This document shows positions 12,764-64,000 of a DNA stretch of 64,000 bases, piece after piece. The translations under genes and the position numbers were made by a program. The number at the start of each line of letters is the position of its first letter. The first letter of the stretch is position 1. This DNA comes from Struthio camelus. Its lineage: Eukaryota; Chordata; Aves; Struthioniformes; Struthionidae. Under the pieces are notes generated by a model, which was given only the letters and a program-made list of their open reading frames with translations, was not told where the DNA came from and did no database searches. Location of the stretch: contig NC_090944.1 of the NCBI RefSeq assembly GCF_040807025.1, forward strand, positions 123,309,738 through 123,373,737, given 5' to 3'.

Positions 12764-12765
12764 CA
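12688..12765. repeat. Two 39-base direct repeats at the LTR edge
   Basis: Units start at 12688 and 12727 with GCTGAAGCTAAATCAG and GCTGAAACTAAATCAG and end CTCTAACAGT and CTCTAACACA. They sit at the 5' end of U3 in LTR orientation, where enhancer repeats are usual. Confidence 0.85.
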
Positions 12766-12768
12766 GAC
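12764..12768. repeat. Target-site duplication, right copy
   Basis: CAGAC directly after the CA end of the LTR, identical to the left copy. Confidence 0.85.
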
Positions 12769-14563
12769 TAAGACCACTGCACATGTAGTAAGCATTCAGC
12801 GCCAAGATTTCTCAAACACTGGAGCGCACGAGCAAAGAGAAAAGCGCAACTTTATTCAAGGCTGACAGTTAAGGGGTCTCAGTGCTTCTTGACAGCTACG
12901 TTATTTTGTTCTGAAGCTTTGATAATCTTTGCATTCTGGGCACAGCTCTGTAATAACGAGACAGGCTCCTGGCATTGCTCCTGTCATAGGTACAGTTCTG
13001 AAAGAAAAGCTCTATTGGAATTAACAAAAGGAGCCACTCTCCTGCTCACATAGGATCACACTACCTGTAAGCCATTCTGGGCCAGATTCTCTTGCCTATC
13101 TATATCTGGCAGCAGCACTATGCTCTGAAGAGGCGGTGGGACAAGCAGAAGGAAAGTCTTACAACTCCATTAACTTGCCCTTTTTTTCCTTGTGGAGGTT
13201 GAAGGGCATGAGGTGGGAGAAAACAAGCTAATTTTTTGGCAGAACTCCTCTTCTGGGGCACAGAGAGGGTACTGCACGGAGCAGGTACAGTCAGGGTTCT
13301 CGTCGCTTCTGTGTAACGCACGGAGCACTGCCTTCACCCCTGGGGAGGGGGGAATCTGGTTTCACATAAGCAGCTCTATCAGCTTCCAATTGCAACACAA
13401 AAATAAAAGCAGCATTTCCTCAAGATACTGCAGGCATGCTGTACTTACACATCACAACCAGCATGGCAAGAGCTGACACCTCGAGAATATAAAACAAGAA
13501 GCACTAAATGTAACTAGAAATCAGGCACGAAGCAAGCAAAAGGAACTGGTGGTTCTTGCAGGAGGTACTTCAGTGCAGAACTCCTTCGGGCAAGAGCGCT
13601 GTAGACGCTAAAAGTTCACATGGGGTCAAGGGGAGAACAGACAGGTTCCTGGAAAAGAAAACCACTGAAGGCTTCTAAACGGTTATGCCTATTCCTAGGT
13701 TACTCCCTAATGGCTATGGTTAGGATCAGGATGCCAAGCTGGAGGCACCTTTGATCTGACCAAGGGTAGCTCAGTTTATATACGCAGAAGTCGTAGGTGA
13801 TTGGAATGGCAGGTACTTACAAGCACTGCTTGTTTCTAGCATCAGTTAAAGCTGCATGATCCAATACAAAAATGTGTCAATATGAATTTCCGCAGTAATG
13901 TTAAATTGATTCTCATTGTGTATTTTATCTATAATTCTGTATTTTGAAATAGCTTGTGCTTGAACCGGGTGAATTTGCCAAAACAGCTGTATCTTATACA
14001 ACTATAATGGATTTTTCCATTCAAACACTTTCCAGACACAGCTACTGAATACACATATCTACTGCACTGTTTGCAAATGCAAGTCTTTATTTTTGTCTTT
14101 GAAAGTATATTGTGTTCTAAATTAAAGACTAAAAAGGTCTTATGGCAGAATCTCACATCAAACCAACTTTTATTTTCTTCCTTTGAGGAGCGTGTTTCTT
14201 TTCCAAGTTCTAGTCTAATTAGAAGTAAAGATTATCCAATAACAAGTTGAGCAAGACAACTCTTCTACAACTATCGCTGGAATGTTTAAATACAAACTAT
14301 TGTAACGGACTAATCCCTGATGCAGAGCTGCAGCACAGCTTTAATAGCAACAGCTGGCCCCGGCGCACGCACAGACCCCCACTGATATAATCCCTGCTTC
14401 AGGACACAGCAAGAGTTGACATCTTGCACGTGACATCTTCAGCATAATTTTGTTCCTATAGTCACAATGTGATAAACACTTTTCCTCACTAATCTTTCAA
14501 CAGCGCCAGTTTTAAATACAGGTAAAGCATCCTAGAGCTATAATTTAAAGCACTAAATTTCAA
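12769..14563. other. Intergenic DNA without recognised features
   Basis: AT-rich. Short frames only, none resembling a known protein. It lies downstream of MSH2. Confidence 0.6.
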
Positions 14564-14659
14564 GAATATAAACCTACATGCGCCGTAGAATATAAACCTA
14601 CATGCGCCGTAGAATATAAACCTACATGCGCCGTAGAATATAAACCTACATGCGCCGTA
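14564..14659. repeat. Minisatellite, four perfect copies of a 24-base unit
   Basis: Units start at 14564, 14588, 14612 and 14636, each beginning GAATATAAACCTACAT and ending GCGCCGTA. All four are identical, which points to recent expansion or ongoing slippage. It lies about 0.5 kb past the predicted MSH2 poly(A) site. Confidence 0.98.
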
Positions 14660-15154
14660 TGCTTCCAAAATGTCTCAATGTGAGAAGTGTATTAAAGGAA
14701 AAAAAGGGAGGGGAGAAGAAAAGCATTAAAAAGTTAAACTGTAACTTCATCCAAGCCTCTCTCTACATTACAAAACCACACAAAAAAAGTGTCAATATAA
14801 CAGAGTTACCACCACTCCAACCTGAAGAGCAGCCTCTAGTATATTTGGGTCAAACATTACCTGTCCAAACATTAAAACAAAACACAACAACTCTGTCTCC
14901 CTGCCCAAGCTCCAAACATGTACACACACGATTCTATGACTAATCCCTGAGATCACATGCTTTTTCCTAATGGAGCACTATACAGCACTACTAAAACTTC
15001 ATTGATTTAATGGGTGTAATTGCATCACACGAAAAAGAATCATGGCAGAAAGCTGTTGCTTTTCAAGCCCGTGATAGCTGTATGCCATCTGAACTGCTAT
15101 GCTTTCAAGCACACTTTCTGTTAAAGCGTGTTTTGTTTGTACAGTTAACAATTC
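14660..15154. other. Downstream flank of MSH2
   Basis: Sequence between the minisatellite and the predicted end of the MSH2 transcript. A 97-codon frame starts in the last minisatellite unit, but it is lysine-rich and low in complexity and resembles no family. Confidence 0.6.
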
Positions 15155-15439
15155 TCTCAATAACGAAAAAGAATTTTATTGAACTAAAAGGGCACAAACG
15201 ATCACAAATAAAGCAGGAATCTGCCACAGAATGTGCTCAGAGGGTTTTTTGTTTGGTTGGTTGGTTTTTTTTGTTTGTTTTTTGGTTTTTTTTGTTTTTT
15301 TTACAAAATAATTAGTTCAAGAAAAAAATGCCTACCTAAATCAGTACAAAATATCATGAAGTAGAAAAACTACAAGACAAGAAAATAATAGTTCTTTAAC
15401 ATAAAACCCTTCAAGAGCTGCATCCTCTTCTCACATCTT
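15155..15439 (-). other. MSH2: MSH2 3' untranslated region (predicted)
   Basis: From the stop codon to a predicted cleavage point 10-30 bases past the AATAAA at 15175-15180. The transcript strand is very A/C-rich between about 15305 and 15243 (runs of A broken by single C or CC). The length, near 285 bases, is similar to the short human MSH2 3' UTR. The exact cleavage point is inferred. Confidence 0.7.
15175..15180 (-). terminator. MSH2: Polyadenylation signal AATAAA for MSH2
   Basis: TTTATT on the plus strand, AATAAA on the transcript strand, 260 bases past the stop codon. It is the first canonical hexamer after the stop. Further AATAAA hexamers occur about 1.3 kb downstream (near 14090 and 14168) and could serve a longer form. 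Confidence 0.7.
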
Positions 15440-62274
<46,835 letters not shown>

Positions 62275-64000
62275 CTGAAAAGGAAAAAAGAGTTAGTGAA
62301 CACTATTGACCACCGAATGGCACCCAACTTTGTTACCTACGAACAGATCAGAGTGTTTTCTGAGTTCACTTGGCATCCATAAAAAAACGCAAATTAAACA
62401 GCATGGCACTGAAGCAGTTACACTGTGATCCAAGGAACACGGCAAGCAAGGAATAGGTTCGTCTATTTTGATATTAGCCGCTTGAATAGAAAAAGTGAAA
62501 ACGCAGCTAGACATTTCGTAGCTTGTCCTTCGACTAGGAAAGGTAGACTTGTACCAAGGACAGCACTGTATCAATATGAGAAACTGCAGAATCCGAGCAA
62601 GCATCAGAAAGTAGTCTAGTTACCTGTCAGTCTCCCAAGCTTCTTAAAACCATTTGTGTTACAATTGACATTGGTGTTTTATACAGGGATAACCTACTGC
62701 AGCATGTCCAAGTTAAACGGCTATGGTTTCCAACGGTCTTATATAATCAACTGCATCTGTTGCACCATCAGAACTTCACCTGTACGCTTCACAGAATGAC
62801 TCAAAATATCTTGCCTCTGGCTTCAGCGCCTGCCCAAAAACCTCCACAGAGACAGCCTGACATGCAGGCCATAACACAGCTTCCTGCTGCATAGCAACCT
62901 CCCCCTGTTCTGAAGCGTACAACAGCCCATGGGGACAGGCAAGGCAGTGACACTTTACACCTGCGAGAACTTACGAAGGGAAGTAGCTAAGGCGGCATCA
63001 AAATTCCTAGAACACCTCCATAAAACCAGGGAAGAGGTCTAACTTCTGTTTCATTCCCCAGAGTGGCAAAGAATCAGGAAATAAAGCAATGAAGACAGAA
63101 CACCTTTCCCCAGGTTTAACTACCAGTTCAGATGCTAAGTAAATACCATTTTTCCCCCAAGAAATCCCTCCACGGTAAACAGGACCGTGTTTGTGATTTC
63201 TTCCAAAAAGCCTGAAATTCATGCAGACTAGGTCCAAGCAAGGATCACGAAGCAGGATTTGCCAATATGAAAACAAAAAAGGTTGATGCACAACTGTATC
63301 AGCACACCACTGTGAGTCCAGCTTTTCCTACGACTACGGGGGTGGGGGGAAACAGGTGCGGTAGAAGTTTGGGAAGACTGGTAACCTGCTTGAATTTGAA
63401 GAAAGTGCACATAAGAAGTGAAACTGATACTGCCCAGTTAACATGCTATGGTGCATTATTAAATTCTGTCCTGTTCACTGCTCTGCCTCCTGCAGTTTGC
63501 AACCAGCCTGCCCTTTCCATCACTAACAGCAGTGCTCCTGGAATAGGCTTCCTCTTCCCCTAGTACTAATTCAGACTATTTCCTTTTCCAGAAACAGCAC
63601 TACTGTAGAAAATAACTGTGCTTCGGAGTTTCCTATCATACCACATATCTGTGGAGCTCTCCTCCTCCCCGCCTGGGTCTGCTCCTGCCACTGGAGCTGT
63701 GAACTTCTTTGTCCCTAGCTAAAAACAAGGATAGACAAAGCACGGCCTCCAGGGCTTAGCCAGACTCTTCAGCAGGTACAACCATAAAGTACTTTAAGGC
63801 TCTTCCCACATCTGCATTCTACATGCAGGCACTGGTTTATGATCACTTCCTACCTCTCTCATGAACTTCTCTTCTACATTCAAAGCTTGCTTGCAACAAA
63901 AAAGCCTGTAACAGTGGCCAACAGCGATTCTGAAAGTTACAGTATAGAGGACAGCTTAAAAGAAAGCTGAAAAATAAGTCATCACCTACCAGGATCTGAG
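62275..64000 (-). other. MSH2: MSH2 intron 5 (partial)
   Basis: No exon 5 coding (human residues 265-314) was found in any frame up to the window edge, so intron 5 is longer than 1.7 kb. No repeat or other feature is recognised in it. Confidence 0.8.

Noticed and set aside
15243..15305. T/G-rich tract as a possible telomere-like or quadruplex repeat
   Set aside because: Irregular runs of T broken by G or GG, lying inside the MSH2 3' UTR on the opposite strand. Ordinary low-complexity sequence.
63960..64000. Possible MSH2 exon 5 donor (CTG|GTAGGTGATG on the minus strand)
   Set aside because: The bases before the GT do not fit the expected end of exon 5, which closes with a Phe-Gln codon pair. 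Too little sequence remains to test it.

Overview
This is vertebrate nuclear DNA, almost certainly from a bird. The one gene that can be supported is the mismatch-repair gene MSH2, on the minus strand. The dispersed repeats are mostly CR1-type LINE fragments with the typical short 3' tail (repeats of ATTCTGTG type), plus one retroviral solo LTR. There are no mammalian Alu or L1 elements. The species cannot be named from the sequence alone.

Layout. From 1 to about 15.15 kb is intergenic. The part to about 10.7 kb is relatively GC-rich and holds two small CpG-dense blocks (4.4-4.75 and 5.45-5.79 kb), a candidate enhancer with two MEF2-type sites (5.83-5.96 kb) and a CR1 copy (7.28-7.73 kb). It then turns AT-rich. 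This part holds an imperfect 141-bp duplication, a solo LTR with an intact 5-bp target-site duplication (12.14-12.76 kb), and a perfect four-copy 24-bp minisatellite just past the end of MSH2. From 15.15 to 64 kb is the 3' two thirds of MSH2. Eleven coding exons, equivalent to human exons 6 to 16, lie at 62274 down to 15440 and give 619 codons plus a stop. All ten introns between them are GT-AG. Every exon has the same length as I know for its human counterpart except exon 15, which is one codon shorter. Exons 1-5 lie beyond the right edge.

The encoded part covers the lever, clamp, ABC-type ATPase and C-terminal dimerisation regions. The Walker A, signature, Walker B and H-loop motifs are all intact, so the gene looks functional. 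MSH2 pairs with MSH6 (MutS-alpha) or MSH3 (MutS-beta) to recognise mismatches and loops in nuclear DNA.

Intron 6 is by far the largest (20.7 kb) and collects most of the repeats: recent and ancient CR1 copies, a MIR-like SINE relic and long homopolymers. Most open reading frames outside the exons are intergenic or intronic chance frames or decayed CR1 reverse-transcriptase frames. I found no RNA gene, no CRISPR array, no second protein-coding gene and no convincing new biological system. The more unusual items are the exon 15 splice arrangement, the palindromes, the minisatellite, the CpG/MEF2 cluster and a short coding-like island at 54.48 kb.
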